Origin: SFTH01 sp963643985
Lineage (GTDB): Bacteria; Bacillota; Clostridia; Christensenellales; Aristaeellaceae
NCBI GenBank assembly: GCA_963643985.1
Contig: CAVINP010000010.1
Location: forward strand, 1-32,775
Direction: 5' to 3'
DNA length: 32,775 nucleotides
Part shown: positions 22,377 through 30,971 of the stretch, piece by piece
Layout: every line of letters starts with the position of its first letter
Numbering within the stretch: the stretch's first letter is position 1
The notes under the pieces: model-generated
Told to the model about the DNA's origin: nothing
Database searches by the model: none
What the model saw: the letters and a program-made list of their open reading frames with translations, nothing else
Program-made: the position numbers and the translations under genes

Positions 22377-23834
22377 ATGAAACTGAGCGAGGTTGTCGCA
22401 ACGATACCCGAGAAGATCCGGATTATCGGGGATCAGAACGTTGAAATAAGCAATATCTGTATTGATTCCAGAAAAGTTCAAAAGGGGGATCTGTTCGTGT
22501 GCACGCCCGGCACGCAGACGGACGCGCACCGCTTTGCGCCGCAGGCGGTTGCAGGCGGCGCAGTGGCGCTGATCGTGACGCATCCGCTGGATTTGGACGT
22601 GCCGCAGGTCGTGGTAGAGGACGTGCGCCTGGCGCTCTCCTATGCCGCGGCGCAGTTTCACGGCAATCCCGCAAAAAAGATGTGTATGATCGGCATTACC
22701 GGCACCAAGGGCAAGACCACCACCAGCTTTCTGCTCAAGTCGATTCTTGAGGCGGCAGGCAAGAAGGTCGGCCTCATCGGCACGGTCTGCTCCATGATCG
22801 GCAGCGAGGCCATCCCGGCCAAGCTCACAACGCCCGATCCCGTGGACACGCAGACGATGCTGGCGAAGATGGCCGATGCGGGTGTGGACTGCGTCATCAT
22901 GGAGGTTTCCGCACACGCGCTGGCATTGGATCGCCTGGCGGGCATTACCTTCGATGTGGGCGCCTTCTCCAATTTCTCTCAGGATCATCTGGATTTCTTC
23001 GAGACGATGGAGAATTACTTTGCCTGCAAGATGACCTTCTTCAAACCCGAAATGACGCGATCCATCGTCTACAATGTGGACGACGACCACGTAGCTGCGG
23101 GCATGCGCCAACTGGGGCGCGAGGCCCTGCGCGTGGGCATACGCGACAGCAGTGATGTTTATGCCAACGACATCGAGATCGGCGAGAGCGGCTCGGAATT
23201 TATCATGTCCTGGCACAAGCACTTCCGCGTGCCGCTTGCGCTGAAGCTGGCGGGCATATTCAATGTTTACAATGCGCTGCTGGCGGCGGGCATCTGCATT
23301 CAGCTGGGCATCGACCCCGAGATCATTCGTGCGGGTCTTGAAAACGTAAAGAACGTGCCCGGCCGCATCGAGCTGCTGGAGACGGGGACGCCCTTCCGCG
23401 TGATACTGGACTACGCGCATTCCCCGGACAGCCTTGAGAATATATTGAAGGCCGTTCGCCAGACGACCAAGGGTCGCATGATCGCGCTCTTCGGCTGTGG
23501 CGGCAACCGCGACAGCGCCAAGCGCCCGATCATGGGCGAGGTGGCCGGCGAGCTTTCCGATTTCTGCATACTCACCAGCGACAATCCGCGCGGCGAGGAT
23601 CCGATGGACATACTGGGAGCCATCGAGGAGGGCATCAAAAACACGACCTGCGAATACGTGGTGATCGAAAACCGCCGCGAGGCGATACGCTATGCGCTGA
23701 CGCACGCGCAGCCGTCGGATGTGGTCATACTGGCGGGCAAGGGTCACGAGACCTATCAGGAGATCAAGGGTGTGCGCTATCCCTTCGATGAAAAGATCGT
23801 GGTGGCGGAGCTTCTCAGGGAAATTAACGCTTAA
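22377..23834 (+). CDS. murE: UDP-MurNAc-tripeptide synthetase MurE
   Basis: ATP-dependent ligase that adds the third stem-peptide amino acid to UDP-MurNAc-L-Ala-D-Glu in the cytoplasm. It has 485 residues, standard for MurE. The P-loop reads TGTKGKTTT (canonical TGTNGKTTT), the carbamylated-lysine region is in the middle domain, and the specificity motif is DNPR (in TSDNPRGEDP), which indicates meso-diaminopimelate as substrate. GGGGGA precedes the ATG. It heads the murE-mraY-murD unit; murF, which normally follows murE, is absent. Confidence 0.95.
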   Translation: MKLSEVVATIPEKIRIIGDQNVEISNICIDSRKVQKGDLFVCTPGTQTDAHRFAPQAVAGGAVALIVTHPLDLDVPQVVVEDVRLALSYAAAQFHGNPAKKMCMIGITGTKGKTTTSFLLKSILEAAGKKVGLIGTVCSMIGSEAIPAKLTTPDPVDTQTMLAKMADAGVDCVIMEVSAHALALDRLAGITFDVGAFSNFSQDHLDFFETMENYFACKMTFFKPEMTRSIVYNVDDDHVAAGMRQLGREALRVGIRDSSDVYANDIEIGESGSEFIMSWHKHFRVPLALKLAGIFNVYNALLAAGICIQLGIDPEIIRAGLENVKNVPGRIELLETGTPFRVILDYAHSPDSLENILKAVRQTTKGRMIALFGCGGNRDSAKRPIMGEVAGELSDFCILTSDNPRGEDPMDILGAIEEGIKNTTCEYVVIENRREAIRYALTHAQPSDVVILAGKGHETYQEIKGVRYPFDEKIVVAELLREINA

Positions 23835-23852
23835 TATCGGAGGAATGGGTGT

Positions 23853-24863
23853 ATGCGCAGGTTGATTTGGACGATCATTGCCGCCTTTGCAATGGTGGTT
23901 GCCTTCGGACCGGTCATGATTCCGTGGCTCAAGAAGCTGAAGTTCGGTCAGACGATATACGATCTGGGGCCGGAGAGCCACAAAAAAAAGCAGGGCACAC
24001 CCACGATGGGCGGCATCATATTTGCCGTTCCTGCCCTGATTGCAGGCTGCGCATTCGCCTACGGCGAGGCTCGCTTCGACTATCTGCTGATGGTCGTCGT
24101 CAGCGCACTGGGCTTCGGTCTGGTGGGCTTTGTGGATGACTTTATCAAGGTCAAGCTCAAGCGTTCACTGGGGCTGACCCCCAAACAGAAGCTGGTCCCG
24201 CAGATCGTGCTGGCCATCGGCCTCTCCGTCTGGGCCTACCTGACGCCGTCCATCGGTTCTTCGCTGACGGTGCCGTTCTTCAATGTCGAATGGAATCTGG
24301 GCTGGGTCTACATCCCTGTGATGGTATTCATACTGGTGGGTACGGTCAATTCCGCCAATCTGCTCGATGGCCTTGACGGTCTGCTGGCAGGCTGTTCCAT
24401 GATTGATTTCATTGCCATGATGATCATCTGCCTGATCATGGCGGCAGCGGATGCAGCCAACAGCGCCAACCTGCTCAACACTGCGATCATGGCGGCTGCC
24501 ATGGTCGGCGCACTGATGTCTTTCCTTCGCTTCAACGCCTATCCCGCACAGACATTCATGGGTGATGTCGGCTCCTTCTTCATCGGCGGCATGCTGGTGG
24601 GCATGACCATGGTGACGCGTCTGTCACTGCTGTTGCCGATTATTGCGCTGGCAATGTTCCTCTCCAGCCTGTCGGACATTATTCAGGTGGGCTATTTCAA
24701 GTACACCAAGCACAAGACGGGCACAGGCAAGCGCATCTTCAAGATGGCTCCGCTGCACCATCATTTTGAACTCTCAGGCATGCCGGAGACGCGCGTGGTG
24801 ACAATGTACTACGTCTTCACGGCGGCACTGTGCCTGCTGGCTCTGCTGGGCTTCGTGAAATAA
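23853..24863 (+). CDS. mraY: Phospho-N-acetylmuramoyl-pentapeptide transferase MraY
   Basis: Integral membrane enzyme that transfers phospho-MurNAc-pentapeptide to undecaprenyl phosphate, giving lipid I. The 336-residue product has around ten hydrophobic segments and the family motifs in order: ESHKKKQGTPTMGG, VDDFIK, NLLDGLDGL, FMGDVGSFFIGG and HHHFELSG. It lies 18 bases after murE, with GGAGG before the ATG. Confidence 0.96.
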   Translation: MRRLIWTIIAAFAMVVAFGPVMIPWLKKLKFGQTIYDLGPESHKKKQGTPTMGGIIFAVPALIAGCAFAYGEARFDYLLMVVVSALGFGLVGFVDDFIKVKLKRSLGLTPKQKLVPQIVLAIGLSVWAYLTPSIGSSLTVPFFNVEWNLGWVYIPVMVFILVGTVNSANLLDGLDGLLAGCSMIDFIAMMIICLIMAAADAANSANLLNTAIMAAAMVGALMSFLRFNAYPAQTFMGDVGSFFIGGMLVGMTMVTRLSLLLPIIALAMFLSSLSDIIQVGYFKYTKHKTGTGKRIFKMAPLHHHFELSGMPETRVVTMYYVFTAALCLLALLGFVK

Positions 24864-24926
24864 GAAAACACTTCGGGCGGAACGGCTTTGTCGCTTCGCC
24901 CATGTTTATAAAAGGAGGATACGACC

Positions 24927-26294
24927 ATGGCAAAAAAGGCGATGGTTTTGGGATTGGCCCGCAGCGGTGTTGCCGCCGCCAAACTGCTGCTGTTGCGTGG
25001 CCGGGAAGTTTATGCCTGCGATGCAAAGCCCCGCGAGAAGTTCGGCGACGCGCTGGATGAGATCGAGCGCATGGGCGCACATCTGCTGCTGGAGGAAAAC
25101 GAGCCGGAGAAGCGCGTGGGGGAGATGGATATCCTGATCGTCAGCCCCGGCATTCCGCCGACGCATCCCGTGATGGACGCCGCACGCAAGGCCGGTGTCG
25201 AGATCATGGGTGAGATCGAGTATGCCTATCGCGAGTCCACGGGCACGCTGCTGGCCATCACCGGCACCAACGGCAAGACCACCACGGTCACACTTCTTGG
25301 CGAAATATTCAAAAATGCCGGCAAGCGCACGCACGTGGTCGGCAACATCGGCACGCCGTACTCCGGGGCCGTGCCGGACATGAAGCCGGGCGACGTGACG
25401 GTGTGCGAGATCTCCTCCTTCATGATGGAGACCTCTTCAAAGTTCCATCCATCCGTCAGCGCGGTGCTGAACATTTCCGAGGATCACCTCAACCGCCACG
25501 GCACGATGGCAAAGTACATCGCTCTTAAGGAGCGCATCTTTGAAAACCAGACAGAGAAGGACTTTGTGGTCCTCAATTGGGACGATCCCGTGACGCGGGA
25601 CATGGCCAAGCGCACGAAATCGACGGTCGTCTGGTTCTCCTCGCGCGAGGAAGTGAGCTATGGCGCCTTCGTCAAGGACGGCAATATCGTATTCGGCACG
25701 CCGACGCGCTTCAAGCCTATCTGCAAGGCAGACGAGGTCTACATCCCCGGCGAGCATAACCTCAGAAACGCGCTTGCTGCCACGGCCATGGCAATGTCGG
25801 CCGAGGTGCCCGCACCCGTGATTCGCCTCACGCTGCGCACATTCAAGGGCGTGGAGCATCGCATCGAGTTCGTGCGCGAGCTGGACGGCGTGCGCTTCGT
25901 CAACGATTCCAAGGGCACGAATGTCGATTCCAGCATACAGGCTGTCCGCGCCATGAAGCGCCCCACCGTGCTTATACTGGGCGGCTACGACAAGCACACC
26001 GACTTTACGCCTCTCTGCGAGGAGATCCTCAAGGCTCCCATCGAATCGATCGTTCTGATCGGCGACACGGCCAAGCAGTGCCAGGATACTTTGGAGAAAG
26101 TCGGTTTCCGCAACTGGGCGCACGCCGGCTACGACTTTGAACTGGCCGTCAACATGGCGTTTGAACGCGCCAAGGACGGCGGCACGGTGCTGCTCTCGCC
26201 CAGCTGCGCAAGCTTTGACATGTTCGACGACTACGAGGCCCGAGGCCGGATCTTCAAGGAGATCGTAAACAAGCTGCAGAGCAAAAAAGCATAA
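24927..26294 (+). CDS. murD: UDP-N-acetylmuramoyl-L-alanine--D-glutamate ligase MurD
   Basis: Cytoplasmic ATP-dependent ligase adding D-glutamate to UDP-MurNAc-L-Ala. It has 455 residues. An N-terminal Rossmann-like UDP-binding domain (VLGLARSGVAAAKLL) is followed by the P-loop TGTNGKTTT, the Mur ligase centre (NISEDHLNRHG) and the C-terminal domain (NDSKGTNVDS, LSPSCASFDMFDDYEARG). AAAAGGAGG lies before the ATG. It is the last gene of the murE-mraY-murD unit. ftsW and murG, the usual next genes, are missing; a terminator follows instead. Confidence 0.96.
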   Translation: MAKKAMVLGLARSGVAAAKLLLLRGREVYACDAKPREKFGDALDEIERMGAHLLLEENEPEKRVGEMDILIVSPGIPPTHPVMDAARKAGVEIMGEIEYAYRESTGTLLAITGTNGKTTTVTLLGEIFKNAGKRTHVVGNIGTPYSGAVPDMKPGDVTVCEISSFMMETSSKFHPSVSAVLNISEDHLNRHGTMAKYIALKERIFENQTEKDFVVLNWDDPVTRDMAKRTKSTVVWFSSREEVSYGAFVKDGNIVFGTPTRFKPICKADEVYIPGEHNLRNALAATAMAMSAEVPAPVIRLTLRTFKGVEHRIEFVRELDGVRFVNDSKGTNVDSSIQAVRAMKRPTVLILGGYDKHTDFTPLCEEILKAPIESIVLIGDTAKQCQDTLEKVGFRNWAHAGYDFELAVNMAFERAKDGGTVLLSPSCASFDMFDDYEARGRIFKEIVNKLQSKKA

Positions 26295-26318
26295 AAGAAC
26301 CAATAAATGTAAGCCAAA

Positions 26319-26400
26319 GCCGAATTTCGCGTGACAGCATCATGGTTGAAATTTGAAACAATTTCGACACTTGCCAAAAAACGCGAAATTCGGCCTTTTT
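26319..26400 (+). terminator. Nested-hairpin terminator after murD
   Basis: A perfect 14-bp outer stem (26319-26332 with 26381-26394) encloses a 48-base loop that itself holds a 9-bp hairpin (26345-26353 with 26360-26368). CTTTTT follows. The loop is unusually long for a simple intrinsic terminator. Confidence 0.7.
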
Positions 26401-26404
26401 GCGT

Positions 26405-26433
26405 TTGCAAGTAAATTCAAATCCATGTATAAT
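26405..26433 (+). promoter_or_regulatory. Promoter of ftsA-ftsZ
   Basis: TTGCAA (26405-26410) and a perfect TATAAT (26428-26433) are 17 bases apart, about 60 bases before ftsA. Confidence 0.75.
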
Positions 26434-26444
26434 ACTGTACAGTA
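26433..26444. promoter_or_regulatory. Perfect 12-bp palindrome at the ftsA start site
   Basis: TACTGTACAGTA is its own reverse complement. It begins at the last base of the -10 box and covers the expected transcription start, the classic place for a repressor operator. No regulator can be named. Confidence 0.55.
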
Positions 26445-26492
26445 GGTGTATCAATAGGAAGATCGGACGGATAAGGTGGGCGAACGACGATT

Positions 26493-27686
26493 ATGAAGAA
26501 AAAGCAAATAGCCGCCATCGATTTCGGCACATCGAAGATCGTAACGATCATCGCCAGAAACGGTGGCATCGATCGCCTCGAGTTTATCGGAACGGGTACG
26601 GTGCCGTATGACGGCTATCGGGAGCATGATTGGAACACACCCGGCCAGATGATCCAGCGCGTGCGCGATTCCATTGCCGCGGCTGAGCTCGAGGCCAATG
26701 AAAAGATACGCGAAATATATGTGGGCGTGCCCGCAGGCTGCATCAATATCTGCTGCGCCGAGGCCGAGGTGGATCTGACTGATGACGGCGTGACCGACGA
26801 CAGCCTCAATCAGGTGCAGGATGCCGCCGCCGAGGCACTGAAGATCGCCGAAATGGGCGGTTTGGTGCTGCACCGCTCGCCTGCATGGTTCCAGGTGGAT
26901 GACGGCAAGAAGACAATGGAGCCCAACGGCCACGGCAGTAAGCTGCGAGCCTGCACTTCCTTCATAGTTGCCAATTCGCAGTTTATAGAGGATGCCAAGG
27001 AAATTCTGGGCGCACTGAAGATCAGGATACTGGGCTTTTTGTCACCGACGCTGGGCGAGAGCCTGCTGCTGCTCAGCGTTGAGGACCGCGACCGTGTGTC
27101 CGTGCTGATCGACTGCGGCTATCTCAACACAGAGTTCAGCGTCATCCGCGGCGAGGCTGTCGTGTTCCACGGCATCATTGACATGGGCGGCGGACACTTC
27201 ACTTCGGATCTGGCCACGCAGCTGCGCATACCGATGCGTGCCGCCGAGCAGATCAAGCGCAATTATGTGTTCAACCCCGATGAGGGCGATCAGGAAAACA
27301 TGACGGAGGTCTACGATGCCCGCGGGCGCAGGCTGAGCTTCCCGCGCGAGGCCGTGCGCGAGTGCATCGAAAAGAGCATGAATGAGCTCTGTGACCTGAT
27401 CGATGAGGCTCTGAAGAAGGGTGCAAGTGAGTATCTGGGCGCACGCTCCCAGATATACCTGACGGGCGGCGGCATTGCCCTGATGCGCGGCGCGAGGGAA
27501 TACCTCGCGGAAAAGGTTGGTCTTCCCGTGAAAGTCAGCACACCGAAGACGGCCAAGCTGAACAGCCCCGTATATTCCTCGGCCCTGGGTCTGGTCGATT
27601 TCACATTCGATTCGATCGAGCGCCGCGATGAAGATGAAGACAGTTTCGGCAGCAAGCTTACGGGTTTCCTGAAGAAGAAAAAGTAA
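26493..27686 (+). CDS. ftsA: Cell division protein FtsA
   Basis: Actin-like ATPase that ties FtsZ filaments to the membrane at the septum. The 397-residue product shows the actin-fold phosphate motif near its start (AIDFGTSKIVTII), a 1C-type subdomain region (about 80-160), the second phosphate loop (LIDCGYLNTEFSVI), the DMGGGHF segment and the adenosine motif (IYLTGGGIALMRG). It ends with a basic, amphipathic membrane-targeting helix (FGSKLTGFLKKKK). The ribosome site is weak (GGTGG). It has its own promoter and is 39 bases from ftsZ. Confidence 0.92.
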   Translation: MKKKQIAAIDFGTSKIVTIIARNGGIDRLEFIGTGTVPYDGYREHDWNTPGQMIQRVRDSIAAAELEANEKIREIYVGVPAGCINICCAEAEVDLTDDGVTDDSLNQVQDAAAEALKIAEMGGLVLHRSPAWFQVDDGKKTMEPNGHGSKLRACTSFIVANSQFIEDAKEILGALKIRILGFLSPTLGESLLLLSVEDRDRVSVLIDCGYLNTEFSVIRGEAVVFHGIIDMGGGHFTSDLATQLRIPMRAAEQIKRNYVFNPDEGDQENMTEVYDARGRRLSFPREAVRECIEKSMNELCDLIDEALKKGASEYLGARSQIYLTGGGIALMRGAREYLAEKVGLPVKVSTPKTAKLNSPVYSSALGLVDFTFDSIERRDEDEDSFGSKLTGFLKKKK

Positions 27687-27725
27687 GCGAAGCGACAAAA
27701 TACAAACAGACGAGGGGGATGCCTT

Positions 27726-29024
27726 GTGATTGAATTTGATATGGATACCAACGAAACCAATGAAACCAATAATTTTGCCTCGATCAAGGTCGTTGGCGTA
27801 GGCGGCGCAGGCACGAATGCGGTCAACCGCATGGTGGACAGCGGGCTTCAGGGTGTGCAGTTCATCGCCGTGAACACCGACAAGCAGGCACTCACGCTCT
27901 GCAAGGCCGATGAGAAGATTCAGATCGGCGAGAAGGTCACCAAGGGTCTGGGCGCAGGCGCAAATCCGGACGTCGGCCAGAAAGCTGCCGAGGAGAGCAA
28001 GGAAGATGTTGCCGATGCGCTCAAGGGCTGCGATCTGGTGTTTGTGACCTGCGGCATGGGCGGCGGCACCGGCACGGGTGCTGCTCCCGTCATTGCAGAG
28101 GTCGCACGTGACATGGGCATACTGACCATCGGCGTGGTTTCCAAGCCCTTCATGTTCGAAGGCCGTCAGCGCATGCGCAATGCGGAGGCCGGCATCGAGC
28201 GCTTGAAGGCCCACGTGGACACGCTGGTCGTCGTGCCGAATGATCGCCTGCTCAACGTGGTGACCAAGGGCACCACCATGACCGAGGCCTTCAAGATCGC
28301 CGACGATACGCTGCGTCAGGGCATTCAGGGCATCTCCGACCTGATCGCCATGCCGTCCCTGATCAATCTGGACTTTGCGGATGTGCGCACGGTCATGCAG
28401 TCCCGCGGCCTGGCCCACATGGGCATCGGCATCGGCAAGGGCGAAAACCGCATGGTCGAGGCTGCCAAGATGGCCATCTCCAGCCCGATGCTCGAGACCA
28501 GCATCGACGGTGCACGCGCGGTGCTGATCAACATCACCGGCGGCCCGGACACCTCCATCATCGACATCAACGAGGCGGCACAGCTCATCACGGCGGCAGC
28601 CGACGAGGATGCCAACATCATCTTCGGCGCAGGCATCGATGAAAATATGAGCGATGAAGTCAAGATCACCGTCATCGCCACCGGCTTTGAGAAGACGCCC
28701 TTCATTGCGGACAAGAAAAAGAACGTCTCCTCCTTCCTTGACAGTGATGCAGGGGAAGAGCCTCGTCGCGAGCGCCCGATGCGCAGCTTTGAGGATGAAG
28801 AGGTTTCGCCGATCTTCGAGCGCAAGCAGCGTCCCACCGGCCGCGAGCGCCGCTACGAGGAAGCGGACAAGAGCTATACCGAGAGCGAGAGTGAATCCCG
28901 CCCGCGCCGCAACCGCGTCTACTCGGACGATTCGCCCGAGACCCGCACGCAGTCCCGCCGCGGTTTCACTCCGGATGTGCCCAGCTTCATGAAGCGCAAG
29001 AGTGAGAGCGAAAAGAAGGACTGA
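27726..29024 (+). CDS. ftsZ: Cell division protein FtsZ
   Basis: Tubulin-like GTPase forming the division ring. It has 432 residues with a GTG start at 27726; GGGGGAT precedes it. Motifs: N-terminal VVGVGGAGTNAVNRM, the GTP-binding tubulin signature GGGTGTG (112-118), the T7 synergy loop NLDFADVRTVM, a long charged Arg/Glu/Ser linker (about 340-415) and the C-terminal peptide DVPSFMKRK that binds FtsA. It is the last gene of ftsA-ftsZ and is closed by a strong terminator. Confidence 0.97.
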   Translation: MIEFDMDTNETNETNNFASIKVVGVGGAGTNAVNRMVDSGLQGVQFIAVNTDKQALTLCKADEKIQIGEKVTKGLGAGANPDVGQKAAEESKEDVADALKGCDLVFVTCGMGGGTGTGAAPVIAEVARDMGILTIGVVSKPFMFEGRQRMRNAEAGIERLKAHVDTLVVVPNDRLLNVVTKGTTMTEAFKIADDTLRQGIQGISDLIAMPSLINLDFADVRTVMQSRGLAHMGIGIGKGENRMVEAAKMAISSPMLETSIDGARAVLINITGGPDTSIIDINEAAQLITAAADEDANIIFGAGIDENMSDEVKITVIATGFEKTPFIADKKKNVSSFLDSDAGEEPRRERPMRSFEDEEVSPIFERKQRPTGRERRYEEADKSYTESESESRPRRNRVYSDDSPETRTQSRRGFTPDVPSFMKRKSESEKKD

Positions 29025-29059
29025 CACATATAGAGAGACTGTGACAACAGTTTGATATG

Positions 29060-29100
29060 AAAAAGGATTTGTAGCCCGAAAGGGAGACAAATCCTTTTTT
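29060..29100 (+). terminator. Terminator after ftsZ
   Basis: A perfect 13-bp stem (29060-29072 with 29087-29099) with a small CCC-GAAA-GGG hairpin in the loop, ending in a run of six T. Confidence 0.92.
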
Positions 29101-29191
29101 ATACGCCAGCATGGTCAACAGTCGTGTGGAGACAAAAAAGAATCCGCGAAATGGTTTATGACGGAAGAAACATTATATCCGAATAATTAAA

Positions 29192-29215
29192 TCATTCAAT
29201 GAAATAATGCATTGA
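29192..29215. promoter_or_regulatory. Candidate operator upstream of xylB
   Basis: TCAATG (29196-29201) and CATTGA (29210-29215) form an inverted repeat with an 8-base spacer overlapping the -35 box. An 11-bp near-palindrome TCATTCAATGA (29192-29202) overlaps its left arm. The ROK protein downstream is the obvious candidate to bind here. Confidence 0.5.
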
Positions 29216-29240
29216 CAAAACAAAACTGCGGGCGTATAAT
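29212..29240 (+). promoter_or_regulatory. Consensus sigma-A promoter of xylB
   Basis: TTGACA (29212-29217), 17 bases, TATAAT (29235-29240): perfect consensus at ideal spacing. Such a strong promoter usually needs a repressor. Confidence 0.9.
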
Positions 29241-29305
29241 GCACTCAAGTGCTGTGAATAAAAGCAATTTGGTTTTTGAATTAAATTCGAAGGATGTGAG
29301 AGAAC

Positions 29306-30802
29306 GTGTATCTGATTGGTATAGATATAGGAACATCAAGCACGAAGTCTACCGTATTTGACGAGAACGGTGCGGTTCTGGGTTGCGCTTCAAAGGATTA
29401 TGTTTTCGCGAGCGAAAAGAACGGTTACGCGGAACAGGATCCCGAAACCTGGTGGGATGCCGCCGCCTGTTCCATCAGGCGTGCAATTTCGGAAAGCAGC
29501 ATTGACCCGAGCGAAGTGTCGGGAATTGGTCTCTCAGGCCAAATGCACAGTTTGATATGTCTTGATAAAAACGACAAGTCGATCAGACCCGCCATCCTCC
29601 ATTGTGATGTTCGTGCAAATGAGGAAGCAGAGTACATAAAAAGCATCTCTCACGGGGAATTCGAGAGCATAGTATGCAATCCTGTTTTCCCGGGTTTTCA
29701 GCTTACCTCGTTGGAGTGGCTTAAACGGCATGAACCGGAATCCTTTGGAAAGATAAGAAAGATTATGTGCGCGAAGGATTATGTCCGATTCAAACTTACC
29801 GGAGAGATCGGCACGGATCATACGGATGCTTCCGGAACTTTGCTTTACGACAACAGAAACCAGTGCTGGTCGGAGAATATTCTGAATCGCATGGAGATTG
29901 ACAATTCCGTTGTTGCCAATAAAATCGGGCAGTCCTATGAAGTGGCCGGCTGTGTCACCAAAGAAGCTGCCGACCTTACCGGATTGCGGGTTGGCACGAA
30001 GGTTGTTTACGGCGGCGCCGATCAGGCTATGCAGTCGCTCGGAAATGGAGTATTTAAGCCCGGAATTACCATGATAACGATCGGAACCAGCGGTCAGGTG
30101 CTCGTGATGACAAAGCAGCCGGTTTGCAGACCGAAGCTAAATACTCACATTTTCCGCCATGTCGAGCAGGGCAACTGGTACGCATTGGGAGCGGTTTTGT
30201 TTGCGGGAAGCACCCTGAACTGGTTCCGCAGAAATTTTGCTCCCGAATGCTCGTTTGAAATGTTGAGCCAGCTGGCGGAAAGCGTTCCGGCCGGATGCGA
30301 CGGACTTGTTTTTCTTCCGTGCATGGGCGGAGAACGTACACCCTACCTTGACCCGCTGGCCAGGGGCGTGTTTGAGGGTATAACGATGCACCATGACAAA
30401 GCTTTCTTTGTTCGTGCGATCATGGAGGGCGTTTCCTTTGCGATGAAGTCGGCATTGGAAGAATTACATGATACGTTCGGCAAAGGTGATGAGATTATCT
30501 GTGCCGGCGGTGGCGTCAAGGGCGAGACATGGGCTCAGATTCAGGCGGACGTGTATGGAGAAACCATACAGGCATCCTATGTGAAGGAACAGGCCTGCCT
30601 CGGTGCGGCGATTTGCGCCGGAATCGGTTCAGGTGTATTTTCCGACATAGATCAGGGATGCAAATCCATGTGCGACGGCAGCAAGCGCATATTTGAACCC
30701 AGAGGCGATATCCATAGCAAATATCAGAAAATCTTTGATAGGGTGTATTCAAAACTGTATTCAAGCAATGCTTCACTGTTCAAAGAAATTGCGAGTATAT
30801 AA
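29306..30802 (+). CDS. xylB: Xylulokinase (FGGY family)
   Basis: Phosphorylates D-xylulose to xylulose 5-phosphate with ATP, the entry step into the pentose phosphate pathway. It has 498 residues and a GTG start with AGGA 11 bases upstream. FGGY motifs: N-terminal phosphate loop GIDIGTSSTKSTVF, GLSGQMHSLI (XylB-type), the HCDVRANEE region with the likely catalytic Asp, GGADQAMQSLGNG, PCMGGERTPYLDPLARGVFEG and ICAGGGVKGETWAQI. The match to XylB is better than to glycerol or ribulose kinase, though substrate is assigned by family. GC is clearly lower than in ftsZ (one 60-base row counted at 50 percent against 68 percent). No isomerase or transporter is in view. Confidence 0.88.
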   Translation: MYLIGIDIGTSSTKSTVFDENGAVLGCASKDYVFASEKNGYAEQDPETWWDAAACSIRRAISESSIDPSEVSGIGLSGQMHSLICLDKNDKSIRPAILHCDVRANEEAEYIKSISHGEFESIVCNPVFPGFQLTSLEWLKRHEPESFGKIRKIMCAKDYVRFKLTGEIGTDHTDASGTLLYDNRNQCWSENILNRMEIDNSVVANKIGQSYEVAGCVTKEAADLTGLRVGTKVVYGGADQAMQSLGNGVFKPGITMITIGTSGQVLVMTKQPVCRPKLNTHIFRHVEQGNWYALGAVLFAGSTLNWFRRNFAPECSFEMLSQLAESVPAGCDGLVFLPCMGGERTPYLDPLARGVFEGITMHHDKAFFVRAIMEGVSFAMKSALEELHDTFGKGDEIICAGGGVKGETWAQIQADVYGETIQASYVKEQACLGAAICAGIGSGVFSDIDQGCKSMCDGSKRIFEPRGDIHSKYQKIFDRVYSKLYSSNASLFKEIASI

Positions 30803-30916
30803 GACGGTCGTTGCTCTTTCGTATCATGGCTGTGTTCCGATCACCGGTGTCCCGATTTCGGAAGTCTGGTCTGTTTGCGGTGAACTTAACGAGAAAGCCA
30901 ACGAAGTTGAAGCAAA

Positions 30917-30950
30917 ATCATATGGGGGCGACATTCTGCCCCTGTATGAT
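30917..30950 (+). terminator. Intercistronic hairpin between xylB and the ROK gene
   Basis: A 13-bp stem (30917-30929 with 30938-30950, two G-T pairs) with an 8-base loop, followed by TTATCTTTAA. It could lower read-through into the regulator gene or protect the xylB message. The rest of the 169-base gap (30803-30971) holds no supported gene. Confidence 0.5.
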
Positions 30951-30971
30951 TTATCTTTAAGGGGATAAAAT

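Noticed and set aside
30826..30960. Small plus-strand frame in the xylB-ROK gap
   Set aside because: 44 codons, no ribosome site, and it overlaps the intercistronic hairpin; no family resemblance.
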